Under the pieces are notes generated by a model that was not told where the DNA came from, made no database searches, and saw only the letters and a program-made list of their open reading frames with translations. The position numbers and the translations under genes were made by a program. Positions 29,749 to 38,460 of a stretch of 64,000 bases of DNA are shown one piece after another. Source of the stretch: Fen-671 sp963794745 (GTDB lineage Bacteria; Actinomycetota; Acidimicrobiia; Acidimicrobiales; Palsa-688). Location of the stretch: the NCBI GenBank assembly GCA_963794745.1, contig CAWCEZ010000011.1, forward strand, positions 124,001 to 188,000. The letters are read 5' to 3'. Position 1 is the first letter of the stretch. Each line of letters starts with the position of its first letter.

Positions 29749-30331
29749 TTGGCTAGCTGGTGCGCTTGCAGCCTTCGCAGCCCGTCCAACAGCCCGTCGT
29801 CCGCGATAGCCACTGCCTCGTCGAGGTTGAACCAACGCACCTGCTGGCTCTCCCCCGCCGGCGGAGCGGGCTCGACATCGGCGCAGACAAGAAGGTAACG
29901 CAGGTCAAGATGGACGTGGCTCTGTGCGGCGAGATGGACGTCGAGGTGGAACAGCGCCGGGCCCCAGCCGGGTGCCCGACGGGCAGCCCTGTCTCCTCGC
30001 GGGTCTCGCGGAGGGCCGCGTCCGAGGGCGCCTCGCCGCTGTCGAGGTGGCCACCCGGCTGCAGCCAAAGGCCGAGCTTCTTGTGAAGGTGGAGCACGGT
30101 GCCCTTCGGGCCGCTCACGATTGCCGACCCAGTCACATGGACGAGGTCGGCGTACCTGTCGAACGGGTTGTCCAACCGGTCGAGCTCGGTCAGGAAACGG
30201 TCCCGGGAAGCGACCTCCCGCGGGGTCTGCGCATCAAACCCGACCACGGCCTGGCGCACGGCTCCCAACACGGCCGCACCAGGCACGGCGCGATCGGGCA
30301 CGGCGCGATCGGGTACGGCGCGATCAGTCAC
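29745..30331 (-). CDS. NUDIX hydrolase (frameshifted)
   Basis: About 195 residues. The NUDIX box G-x5-E-x7-R-E-x2-E-E-x-G is complete in GGHLDSGEAPSDAALRETREETGLP. After VGHPAG the frame is lost. The C-terminal half (PALFHLDVHLAAQSHVHLDLRYL ... VRWFNLDEAVAIADDGLLDGL) lies in the adjacent frame, so an indel in the GGGGCCCGG run near 29965-29975 is likely. It hydrolyses a nucleoside diphosphate linked to X; the substrate is unknown. The extreme N-terminus is built from a 15-bp tandem repeat (VPDRA units), so the true start may lie further in. Confidence 0.82.
30271..30330 (-). repeat. 15-bp tandem repeat at the start of the NUDIX gene
   Basis: Four consecutive 15-base units on the plus strand: CGGCCGCACCAGGCA, CGGCGCGATCGGGCA, CGGCGCGATCGGGTA, CGGCGCGATCAGTCA. 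The last three are nearly identical. They encode VPGAA/VPDRA-type pentapeptides on the minus strand if translated. Confidence 0.85.
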
Positions 30332-30350
30332 GGCGCGGCGCGATCAGGCG

Positions 30351-31583
30351 CTATGAGCTGGTGCCACCGGTCAGGCGCCGGCTGATGAGCTCGACGCGCG
30401 CCTCGCTGCTGTTGACGTCGGGCCCGCGAGCGTCCAGGAGAGCGCGTCGGTCGGCCTCAGCCTCGCCGGCGGCAGACTTGTCGGCGGCCGCGAGACGTGC
30501 CTCGAAGCCCTCCTTCACAAGCTTTTCGGCCTCCTCGACGAGCGCAGCAACCATCTCGTCCTCGGGGACGACGCGGATGATCTCACCCCTGATGAACAGG
30601 TGCCCGCGGTGCTTGCCGGCCGCTATCCCGAGGTCTGCCGAGCGGGCTTCGCCGGGCCCGTTGACGACGCAACCCATCACCGCAACCTGCAGGGGGATTT
30701 CGCGAGACTCCAGTGCTGCCTGAGCTTCCTGTGCAACTTTGTACACGTCGATCTCGGCCCGGCCACACGACGGGCAGGCGATGAGGTCGACGTTGCGCCG
30801 CTCTCTCAGCCCAAGGGACTCGAGCAGCGTCCGGCCCGCCTTGGCCTCGACGACCGGGTCCGTTGTGAGGGAGTAGCGGATGGTGTCGCCAATGCCTTCC
30901 ATGAGAAGCGTGCCGATCCCGGCAGTGCCTTTCACGATGCCCGCAGGCGGCGGGCCCGCCTCGGTGAGGCCCAGGTGGAGGGGGTGGTCGACTTGCTCGG
31001 AGAGCTGCCGGTACGCCTCGACCATGAGGGGGACATTGGACGCCTTGACCGATATCTTCACGTTGTCGAAGCCGACCTCAGCGAAAAGGGCGAGCTCGTG
31101 CTGAGCCGACTCCACCATCGCCTCGGGCGTGGCGCCCCCGTACTTGTCGTAGAGGCGTTTGTCCAAGGAGCCGGCATTGACACCGATGCGCACCGGGATC
31201 CCTCGCTCCTTGCACTCCTTCGCGACCAGTTTGATCTCTTCGGGCTTGCGGAGGTTGCCGGGGTTGAGGCGCAGGCAGTCGACGCCGGCCTCGATCGCTG
31301 CGAGTGCCATTTCGACGTGGAAATGGATGTCGGCCACGATGGGCACAGGGCTGCGCGGCACGATGCGGGCGAGACCTTCAGCGGCCTCCTGCTCGTTGCA
31401 GGTGCAGCGCACGATGTCGGCACCGGCTGCCTTGAGCGCATAGATCTGAGCCAGGGTGCCTTCCACGTCGGCGGTCTTGGTGGTGGTCATGGACTGGACG
31501 CTTATCGGTGCGTCGCCTCCCACGGGGACACTGCCCACCATGATCTGGCGCGTCTTCTTGCGGGGGTAACGCTCCACGGCCAC
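30351..31583 (-). CDS. ispG: 4-hydroxy-3-methylbut-2-enyl diphosphate synthase IspG (GcpE)
   Basis: 410 residues from a GTG at 31583 preceded by GGAGGAAAA. [4Fe-4S] enzyme of the MEP isoprenoid pathway converting MEcPP to HMBPP. The TIM-barrel start is GSVPVGGDAPISVQSMTTTKTAD, and the cluster ligands are in CPSCGR and MGCVVNGPGEA. The C-terminal ~60 residues are a charged extension. It lies with dxr, another MEP gene, two genes upstream. Confidence 0.96.
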   Translation of the reverse strand: MAVERYPRKKTRQIMVGSVPVGGDAPISVQSMTTTKTADVEGTLAQIYALKAAGADIVRCTCNEQEAAEGLARIVPRSPVPIVADIHFHVEMALAAIEAGVDCLRLNPGNLRKPEEIKLVAKECKERGIPVRIGVNAGSLDKRLYDKYGGATPEAMVESAQHELALFAEVGFDNVKISVKASNVPLMVEAYRQLSEQVDHPLHLGLTEAGPPPAGIVKGTAGIGTLLMEGIGDTIRYSLTTDPVVEAKAGRTLLESLGLRERRNVDLIACPSCGRAEIDVYKVAQEAQAALESREIPLQVAVMGCVVNGPGEARSADLGIAAGKHRGHLFIRGEIIRVVPEDEMVAALVEEAEKLVKEGFEARLAAADKSAAGEAEADRRALLDARGPDVNSSEARVELISRRLTGGTSS

Positions 31584-31647
31584 TTTTCCTCCGTCGCTGT
31601 TCCTGCTCAGGTTACAGCTTCACGCACGTCTGACCACAGGAGCGGGC

Positions 31648-33036
31648 TCAGGTCAGCAGGTCGCGGAGGTCGAGGAACAACGACGAGACGCCGTAGAACA
31701 GGATCAAGGCCACCATTGCGTATGCGACCGGCATGATCTTGTTGATGTCTGCGTGGTACGGCTTCTTGGTGCGAAGGCTGCGGATTTTTTCGTAGATGGC
31801 AATGGCTACGTGGCCGCCGTCGAGGGGGGGCAGCGGGACGAGGTTGAAGATCCCGACGAAGATGTTGATGACGATCAGCAGGTAGAGAACTTCCGACCAA
31901 CCGATCTCAGTCGCCTTGTTGGCATCCACGACGACGCCTACCGGGGAGAGGAAGCGGACCGCTGTCGGGCTATCGGCCGCCTTTTGGCTCCCCAGCATGT
32001 TCACGTAGCTGCCGACGTCGGCGATCCTGCTGCCAAGACGGCTGACCGCGGTCACCGCGGTCGACCCGAAGGTGGTCCCGGCGTGCTCGACCGAGCCAAT
32101 AAGGCCAAAACGTACCGGGCCGGCCTCGATCCCGAGGAGCCCGGTGGGCTTTTTATATACGGGCTTTTTGTCGCCTTCCACGAGGACCTTGGCACCATTT
32201 GCGAGGACTGCCGCCGTCACAAAGTCCCGCCCGCCCCGGTCGACGGTGATCGTGACCCGTTTGTCGGGGCGTACCCGCAGGTAGTCAACGAGGCCGTCCC
32301 AGCTGGAGAAATGGTGCCCGTTGACGGCCACGATGCGGTCCCCGGCCCGCAGCCCGGCGATCTGGGCAGGGCTCTTACCGTGCGCAAAGTTGTAGAGCGT
32401 GACTTGGTCATTTGACGGTGGGACAGCAATGAAATTGCCGATATCGCCTGGGCCGATGAACAGGACCACGAGCAATATGAGCGCCAGTACAAAGTGGACG
32501 AAGGAGCCCGCCAGAGCGACGCTCAGGCGCCTCCAAGTTGGTTGGTTGCGGTAGGCACGTGGCTCGTCGGCCGGGTCCACCTCCTCCGCATTGGTCATCC
32601 CGATGATCTTGCAGTAGCCGCCTAAGGGCAAAGCCTTGACCCCATAGGTGGTCTCGCCACGCTGGACAGCCCAAACCCGCGGCCCGAAGCCGACGAAAAA
32701 CTCGGTCACCTTCATCCCGGCGCGCTTGGCCATTACGAAATGGCCGAGCTCGTGGAGCACGATCATGATGATCAGGCCCAGCACGACGAGCACGGTCTCG
32801 AGTGCCCCGGACACAGTAGCTATCACCAGGCCGGCCACAACGACGACGATGAGGCGGACCAGCGCGACCCGCTGCTCACGCTGGTCCATCTCGGGCGAGG
32901 CGGCCGGCCCGGTACGGGCAGCCGGCGCAGGCCGTGAAGCCGGGGCAGGCGCGTCGGGCTCAGCCTGTGCGGCAGGACCGGGCGCGGCAAGCTGCGGCCC
33001 GGCGGCCGACGTGGTCGGCCAGTTCGGCTCAGCCAA
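31648..33036 (-). CDS. rseP: Regulated intramembrane protease RseP/RIP (M50)
   Basis: 462 residues from a TTG at 33036 that overlaps the dxr end. A Pro/Ala-rich cytoplasmic N-terminus precedes a first membrane helix with the zinc motif HELGHFVMAKRAGM. The usual FGFGP-type block (FFVGFGPRVWAVQRGETTYG), one PDZ domain (PAQIAGLRAGDRIVAVNGH) and the third-ligand motif NLVPLPPLDGGH follow. It cleaves membrane-bound anti-sigma factors or remnant signal peptides. The dxr-rseP-ispG order is standard in actinobacteria. Confidence 0.94.
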   Translation of the reverse strand: MAEPNWPTTSAAGPQLAAPGPAAQAEPDAPAPASRPAPAARTGPAASPEMDQREQRVALVRLIVVVVAGLVIATVSGALETVLVVLGLIIMIVLHELGHFVMAKRAGMKVTEFFVGFGPRVWAVQRGETTYGVKALPLGGYCKIIGMTNAEEVDPADEPRAYRNQPTWRRLSVALAGSFVHFVLALILLVVLFIGPGDIGNFIAVPPSNDQVTLYNFAHGKSPAQIAGLRAGDRIVAVNGHHFSSWDGLVDYLRVRPDKRVTITVDRGGRDFVTAAVLANGAKVLVEGDKKPVYKKPTGLLGIEAGPVRFGLIGSVEHAGTTFGSTAVTAVSRLGSRIADVGSYVNMLGSQKAADSPTAVRFLSPVGVVVDANKATEIGWSEVLYLLIVINIFVGIFNLVPLPPLDGGHVAIAIYEKIRSLRTKKPYHADINKIMPVAYAMVALILFYGVSSLFLDLRDLLT

Positions 33037-34270
33037 GCGCCCTGCCCCTGCGTGGGTGCAAATGCGTCAGGCCTTCTCGCTCCGAGATCACTTCGCCGGC
33101 GAGAGCTCGCGCCTCGGCGTCAGCATCGAGGACATCGGCGACGTCGCGAGGCTCGCTGGCCTCGAACCGTTCGATTACCCCTTCGATCACGGAAGGGATA
33201 TCGACCCATCCGAGCTTGCCGTTTAGGAAGGCGTCTACCGCGACCTCGTTGGCCGCGCTCAGGCAAGCAGGAGCAGAGCCGCCTTGGCGGCCGGCTTCGT
33301 ATGCGAGCGGTAAGCAACGGAAGGTCGCAACGTCCGGTACCTCGAAATCCAGGTGGCCGAGCGTGGCCCAGTCGATCGCGCCGAACGGGGTCGCCATACG
33401 TTCAGGGTACGAGAGGGCGTAACCAATAGGCAGGCGCATGTCGGGCATCGACAACTGGGCGAGGGTGGCACCGTCTGTCGTCTCCACCATCGAGTGGATG
33501 ACGGACTGAGGATGGACCACAACATCGATCTGGTCGTAACCGACTCCGAACAGGAAGTGGGCTTCGATCACTTCCAGCCCTTTGTTCACCAGGGTCGAGC
33601 TGTCGACCGTTATCTTCGGGCCCATCTTCCACGTCGGGTGGGCGAGGGCGTCGGCAACCGTCACTTCTGACAGCTCCCGCAGCGTCTTGCCACGGAAAGG
33701 GCCACCCGACGCCGTGAGGACGATCCGACGCACGGCCGTGGCCCCCCAACGCTCCTGGCCCCCCGGACCGGGCGCGCGTACGCCCGGGATCCCCCGCAGG
33801 CACTGGTGCACGGCACAGTGCTCCGAGTCGACAGGCACGATCTCGGCGCCAGGCGTCATACGCGCCCGTTCCACCAGTGGGCCTGCCGCGATAAGGGACT
33901 CCTTGTTGGCAAGCGCCAGGCGTTTGCCCGCCCGCAAAGCTGCCAAGGTCACGGGGAGGCCTGCGAAGCCGACGACCCCGTTGAGGACAATGTCCGCCTC
34001 CTCGGCGATGGCGGCAAGGGCCCCCTCGCCTGCAAGCACCTCAGTGCCGGAGGGGACGAGAGCCGCCAGCTCGCTGGCTTTGGCCGCGTCGGCGATCGCC
34101 ACCCGCTTGGGGTGGAACTCGCCCGCTTGTCGTGCGAGGAGGTCTACCGACGAGCGCGCCCCCAGCGCCGTGACCTCGAACAGGCCCGGGTTGGCGCGCA
34201 CTACGTCCAAGGCCTGGGTACCGATCGAGCCCGTGCTGCCGGCGATGGACAGGGCCCTGCTGGCTGTCAC
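33029..34270 (-). CDS. dxr: 1-deoxy-D-xylulose 5-phosphate reductoisomerase
   Basis: 413 residues. It converts DXP to MEP with NADPH. The nucleotide-binding start is LSIAGSTGSIGTQALDVV. Metal and substrate motifs are PVDSEHCAVHQCLRG, LTASGGPFRGK, MGPKITVDSSTLVNKGLEVIEAH and VVVHPQSVIHSMVE. Start GTG at 34270 directly follows the cdsA stop TAG, and the 3' end overlaps rseP by 8 bases. Confidence 0.96.
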   Translation of the reverse strand: MTASRALSIAGSTGSIGTQALDVVRANPGLFEVTALGARSSVDLLARQAGEFHPKRVAIADAAKASELAALVPSGTEVLAGEGALAAIAEEADIVLNGVVGFAGLPVTLAALRAGKRLALANKESLIAAGPLVERARMTPGAEIVPVDSEHCAVHQCLRGIPGVRAPGPGGQERWGATAVRRIVLTASGGPFRGKTLRELSEVTVADALAHPTWKMGPKITVDSSTLVNKGLEVIEAHFLFGVGYDQIDVVVHPQSVIHSMVETTDGATLAQLSMPDMRLPIGYALSYPERMATPFGAIDWATLGHLDFEVPDVATFRCLPLAYEAGRQGGSAPACLSAANEVAVDAFLNGKLGWVDIPSVIEGVIERFEASEPRDVADVLDADAEARALAGEVISEREGLTHLHPRRGRALG

Positions 34271-36127
34271 CTAAGCAATGTGGAGCACTGTTGCAAGGAA
34301 GTATGTGGCCGGCAAAGCCAGCAGCAGCGAGTCGAAGCGGTCCAGCAACCCGCCGTGGCCGGGCAGCAGCGAGCTCGAGTCCTTGAGACGCAGGTCCCGC
34401 TTGACCATGGACTGGACCAGGTCGCCGACGGGCGCCACAACTGCGATCACGAGGCCCAGCTCGAGGCCGTGGCGCACGCCACCCCACGGCGAGACCCGGC
34501 TCCCGATCACGGCCCCGGCCACCAGCGCGGCAACTGCTCCTGAAGCGAAGCCCTCCCATGTCTTGCTCGGGCTGATCTCGGGCGCCAAGGGGTGCGAACC
34601 GAAGCGGCTGCCCCCAAACCAAGCTGCCAGGTCCGCAACCACAGTTGGGATGACCGCACCGAGGAAGAGGTGCTCGCCACGGGGCGCGGCCAGCATCAGC
34701 CCGGCAAAAGACCCCAGGACCCCCACCCAAGCAAAACCGAACACGGTTACCGCGACATTCACGACTGGGCGGGCCTCGACGACCCGTACCAGGTACCAGA
34801 CCAGGCTGGCGCACACGACGACCACAAACACCACGGGCAAGGCCGCGGTACCTCGCCAGTACGCGGCCACGACGGCCCCGCCCGAGCCGAGCGCGCCCAA
34901 CAGCGTCGCCGGCCTGAACCCGGCCCGCTGGAACATCGCGAATGCTTCGAGGGCGCAACCGAGGATGACCACCGCCGACAGCGCCAGCAGGGCGGCAGGC
35001 GCCACCAGGTAACAGATGACGAACAGTGCGACAAGGCCGGTCCCGGTGGCCACAGCGGCGCCAATGTCGCGGCCGCCCCCGGCGCCTCTGTCGGCGCCCA
35101 TGTCGTAGGGCCGTTTGGCATGCCGCGCCGCGACGGCCGCGGCCATCGTGCCTGATGAGGCATTCCCCGAGGCACTTCCGGGCCTGCGCAGGTTGCGCCC
35201 CACGACCCCGCGCTGGCGGCGCGGTGACGCACCCGGTGGGGCGATCGGGGGCACGGCGCTCACGGCTGCAACACCAGCCGGGACCGGGGGTGCCTGCGGG
35301 TAAGCGACATCGGGGCCACCGTCTTGGGACTGGACCGCTGCAGCACCATCGCCGAGCGTGCGGTCCTCATCGACTGAAGCGACGCTGCTGGAGCCAGGTG
35401 GACCATACCCCTCGACGGTACCCTCGATCGGGCTCTCCCCGCTCGCAGCTTCTGCACGTTCAGCCCGCTCGGTCCGCTCACGCTCCAAGCGCTCGAAGTC
35501 GTTGTCGAACGAGAACGGCCTGTCGGTTGCGTCCCCATTGTCAATGGCGTGCTCATCATCGGTGTCGACGAGGTCCTCCATGCCGGGCCCGTCGGACCAG
35601 TCGTTCACGTCATCGCGCCAGTGCAAACCACGCGATCCCAACAGTCTCCATGCCTGGAGCTCGTCCTCTTGGGATTTCGAGCCGGTGACCGCCCGAGGGA
35701 CCTCGCCTGTGGGCGGGTCCGCCCAATGAGGAAGTTCTGTACCCTCTCCTGAGCTCATTGTTATGACCAACTCCGCTGGTGGTACGACCTCCCGAGGGTA
35801 CTCCATCTTCTGGGCGGTCTCCGCAATTGTGCCTCCCCGAACATCCAGCGGCGCGCTGGGTGCTGCTCGCGTTTCGCCGCCGTCTCCTCCATCAATGCCT
35901 TCGTCCGACGGATCGGTTCCCCCCTCCGAGGGGTTCCCTGGCGCGTCCGCGGGGTTACTTGGCGCCTCAGCGCGGTTTTCAGGCGCCTCCTCCCCGTGCG
36001 CCTCCTCGCCCTGCGCCTCCTCGGCTTGCTCGTGCGCCTCCGCCGGCTCTACAAGCTCCACCGGTCCGGTGGGGGCGCCCGGGTCGTAACTCTCGGGCTG
36101 CCCGGTCTCACCCCACAGGCTGAGCAT
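34271..36127 (-). CDS. cdsA: Phosphatidate cytidylyltransferase with a very long acidic N-terminal extension
   Basis: Makes CDP-diacylglycerol. The C-terminal ~270 residues are the polytopic enzyme, with the family signature SMVKRDLRLKDSSSLLPGHGGLLDR and the SPSKTWEG block. Ahead of it lies a ~345-residue soluble region: very acidic and Glu/Ala/Pro-rich, with a conserved-looking island (GTELPHWADPPTGEVP ... WRDDVNDW) and then Arg/Gly-rich sequence. Typical CdsA proteins have ~270-300 residues in total. The start at 36127 (MLSLWGETG) is preferred over 36205, whose first 26 residues are basic and unlike the rest. Confidence 0.92.
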   Translation of the reverse strand: MLSLWGETGQPESYDPGAPTGPVELVEPAEAHEQAEEAQGEEAHGEEAPENRAEAPSNPADAPGNPSEGGTDPSDEGIDGGDGGETRAAPSAPLDVRGGTIAETAQKMEYPREVVPPAELVITMSSGEGTELPHWADPPTGEVPRAVTGSKSQEDELQAWRLLGSRGLHWRDDVNDWSDGPGMEDLVDTDDEHAIDNGDATDRPFSFDNDFERLERERTERAERAEAASGESPIEGTVEGYGPPGSSSVASVDEDRTLGDGAAAVQSQDGGPDVAYPQAPPVPAGVAAVSAVPPIAPPGASPRRQRGVVGRNLRRPGSASGNASSGTMAAAVAARHAKRPYDMGADRGAGGGRDIGAAVATGTGLVALFVICYLVAPAALLALSAVVILGCALEAFAMFQRAGFRPATLLGALGSGGAVVAAYWRGTAALPVVFVVVVCASLVWYLVRVVEARPVVNVAVTVFGFAWVGVLGSFAGLMLAAPRGEHLFLGAVIPTVVADLAAWFGGSRFGSHPLAPEISPSKTWEGFASGAVAALVAGAVIGSRVSPWGGVRHGLELGLVIAVVAPVGDLVQSMVKRDLRLKDSSSLLPGHGGLLDRFDSLLLALPATYFLATVLHIA

Positions 36128-36327
36128 GGCGTTCGGGCCCGGGTCCTCTCGCTCGGCCCGGCTGCCGCGGCGCGCTGCGCGGGGGCTCAACGGCCCCCGT
36201 TGCATGAACTGGCCGGCGCTGACAGAGCAGCGAAAGCCCGCGGCGCGACAAAGGTCCCAGTCAATTTTGCTTGGAGACTCAGCCGAGGACCCCCTTCGGT
36301 CACCAACACAACGGCCCTACCGCGCCG

Positions 36328-36903
36328 TCAGCTGTTGAGTAGTTCGTTTTCCTTGTGCGCAAGTACACGGTCTATCTCGGCTGTGAAGTCGTGGGTCAGC
36401 TTGTCCAGTTCCTTTTCTGACCTGTCGAGCTCGTCGGAGGAAATATCCCCGTCTTTTTCCAGCGCTTCGAGGTCCTTCCTCGTCGCGCGGCGCAGGTTGC
36501 GGATGGCCACCCTGCCGTCCTCGGCCTTTTGGTGCACCACCTTCACGAGGTCTTTACGCCGTTCCGCGGTAAGCATCGGGAAAACCAACCGGATCACAGA
36601 ACCATCGTTGCTCGGCGTGATGCCAAGATCGGACGACTGCACCGCTTTCTCTATCGCCTTGATGCTCGCTGGCCCCTTTTCGTAGGGGGTGATCACGAGC
36701 ACTCTCGCCTCGGGCACGTGGAGGCCTGCCAGCTGCTGGAGCGGCACGTCTGCCCCGTAGTACTCGACCTTCAGCTTCTCGATCAGTGCCGGGGTCGCCC
36801 TGCCGGTCCGGATACTCGCGAACTCGCCCTTCGTGTGCTCGACCGCGCGAGCCATGCGGTCCTTACAATCATCGATCGCTACGTCAACAAGGGTGTCGGG
36901 CAT
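36328..36903 (-). CDS. frr: Ribosome recycling factor
   Basis: 191 residues. With EF-G it splits the post-termination ribosome. Family blocks: FASIRTGRATPALIEKLKVEYYGADVPLQQLA, RVLVITPYEKGPASIKAIEKAV, SDLGITPSNDGSVIRLVFPMLTAERRKDLVK. The ATG overlaps the pyrH stop (TGATG). Confidence 0.97.
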   Translation of the reverse strand: MPDTLVDVAIDDCKDRMARAVEHTKGEFASIRTGRATPALIEKLKVEYYGADVPLQQLAGLHVPEARVLVITPYEKGPASIKAIEKAVQSSDLGITPSNDGSVIRLVFPMLTAERRKDLVKVVHQKAEDGRVAIRNLRRATRKDLEALEKDGDISSDELDRSEKELDKLTHDFTAEIDRVLAHKENELLNS

Positions 36904-37637
36904 CAGTGGATAAGCGTACCTATCTGCTCACCCGCAAGCGCGCTACGCAGGTTCCCCTCCTCCATGATGCTGAAGTAGAGGATCGGCAGAAGGTTCTCCC
37001 TGCACAGAGTGATCGCCGTCAGGTCCATGGCCCGCAAGTCCTTGCCGATCACCTCGTCGTAGCTGATCTCGCTTATTTGCTCCGCCTTGGGGTCGAGGCG
37101 CGGGTCAGCGGTGTAGACCGCGTCGACCCCGCCGTGAGTGCCTTTCAGCAGCACCTCCGCGCCGATCTCCACGGCCCTGAGCGCACCTGCTGTGTCCGTC
37201 GTGAAAAACGGGTTGCCCGTCCCGGCGGCGAAGATCACTACCCGGCCCTTTTCGAGGTGCCGTATGGCGCGTAAGCGGATGTAGGGCTCGGCCAGCTCCG
37301 ACATGCCGATCGCTGTCTGGACGCGGGTCGGCTGGCCCTCGCGTTCGAGGGCGTCGCGCAGGGCGAGGGCGTTGATCACAGTGGCCAGCATGCCCATGTA
37401 GTCGGCTGTGGCACGGTCCATCCCGGTGGCCGAGCCGGTGGCGCCTCTCCAGATGTTGCCGCCTCCGATCACGACAGCGATCTCCGTACCGAACTCGGCA
37501 CGGGAAGCGGCGATCTCCTTGGCAAGACGCTCGACAATGCGGCCGTCGATAACCTCATCGGCTGCCTCGCTTGCCAAGGCCTCGCCTGAGACCTTCAAGA
37601 CGACGCGCCGCCAAGGCGCTCCCGGCCGGCCCATCAA
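36903..37637 (-). CDS. pyrH: Uridylate kinase
   Basis: 244 residues of the amino-acid-kinase fold. It phosphorylates UMP to UDP. Motifs: RVVLKVSGEALAS, IAVVIGGGNIWRGA, MDRATADYMGMLATVINALAL, GTGNPFFTTDTAG, KGTHGGVDAVYTADPR. The start overlaps the tsf stop. Confidence 0.97.
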   Translation of the reverse strand: MMGRPGAPWRRVVLKVSGEALASEAADEVIDGRIVERLAKEIAASRAEFGTEIAVVIGGGNIWRGATGSATGMDRATADYMGMLATVINALALRDALEREGQPTRVQTAIGMSELAEPYIRLRAIRHLEKGRVVIFAAGTGNPFFTTDTAGALRAVEIGAEVLLKGTHGGVDAVYTADPRLDPKAEQISEISYDEVIGKDLRAMDLTAITLCRENLLPILYFSIMEEGNLRSALAGEQIGTLIH

Positions 37638-38443
37638 CCGCCGATCACGACCTGGGCATAACGCACGATCCGCGCTTCACCCAGCGTTTTTGCAACCGTC
37701 TGGCTGTCGTCCTTGGCGAAGGGCTGGTCCAGCAGGACGCCTCCCGGCACCCGCTTGAACCAACCGTTCAGCTTGCCCTCGACGATCTTCGGTACCGTCG
37801 CCTCGGGCTTGCCGTCCCGGCGCGTCTCGGCCTCGAGCGTCGTGCGCTCGGCCTCGACCTCTTCCGCCGGCACGTCCTTGCGGCTCAGGTACTTGGGCTT
37901 GCCGAAGGCGATATGGACGGCGATGTCGTGGGCGAGCTGCTGGTTGCCCCCGGACAGCTCGACGATGACCCCGTTCACCCCGCGGTCGTTCTGCACGTGG
38001 AGGTAGGAATCAAGGAGGTTGCCCGGCGCTGCCTCGAAGCGGATAACTTCTCCGAGCTGCACGTTTTCCTTGATGACGATGTTGAGGTCCTCGATGGCGG
38101 CCTTGCGCTGCTGGACCGAGTCCTCGCCTTCGCTGGCAACTAGTGCGGCCAGCTCGTTTACGAGGTTGACAAAATCAGGGCTCTTGGCGCCGAAGTCCGT
38201 CTCCGAGCGGAGCTGGACAAGCGCGATCGCGTTCGCCTCTTTGTCATAGGACACGGCAACGGCACCCTCTTGGGTCTCCCGTCCGGCTCGCTCGGCGGCT
38301 TTGCCGAGCCCGCGTTCCCGGAGCCACTTCATGGCACCCTGGGTGTCCCCATCAGATTCGGTCAATGCACGCTTCGCGTCCATCATCCCGGCCCCACTCG
38401 CGATGCGAAGGGCCTGTACGTCCTTGGCGGTGAACTCTGCCAT
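37634..38443 (-). CDS. tsf: Translation elongation factor Ts
   Basis: 269 residues. Guanine-nucleotide exchange factor for EF-Tu. The N-terminal UBA-like motif VQALRIASGAGMMDAKRALTESDGD and the core VALVQLRSETDFGAKSPDFVNLVNELA (TDF motif) are clear. It follows rpsB by 17 bases, the universal rpsB-tsf pair. Confidence 0.97.
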   Translation of the reverse strand: MAEFTAKDVQALRIASGAGMMDAKRALTESDGDTQGAMKWLRERGLGKAAERAGRETQEGAVAVSYDKEANAIALVQLRSETDFGAKSPDFVNLVNELAALVASEGEDSVQQRKAAIEDLNIVIKENVQLGEVIRFEAAPGNLLDSYLHVQNDRGVNGVIVELSGGNQQLAHDIAVHIAFGKPKYLSRKDVPAEEVEAERTTLEAETRRDGKPEATVPKIVEGKLNGWFKRVPGGVLLDQPFAKDDSQTVAKTLGEARIVRYAQVVIGG

Positions 38444-38460
38444 GGTTCGCGCTCCTAACT

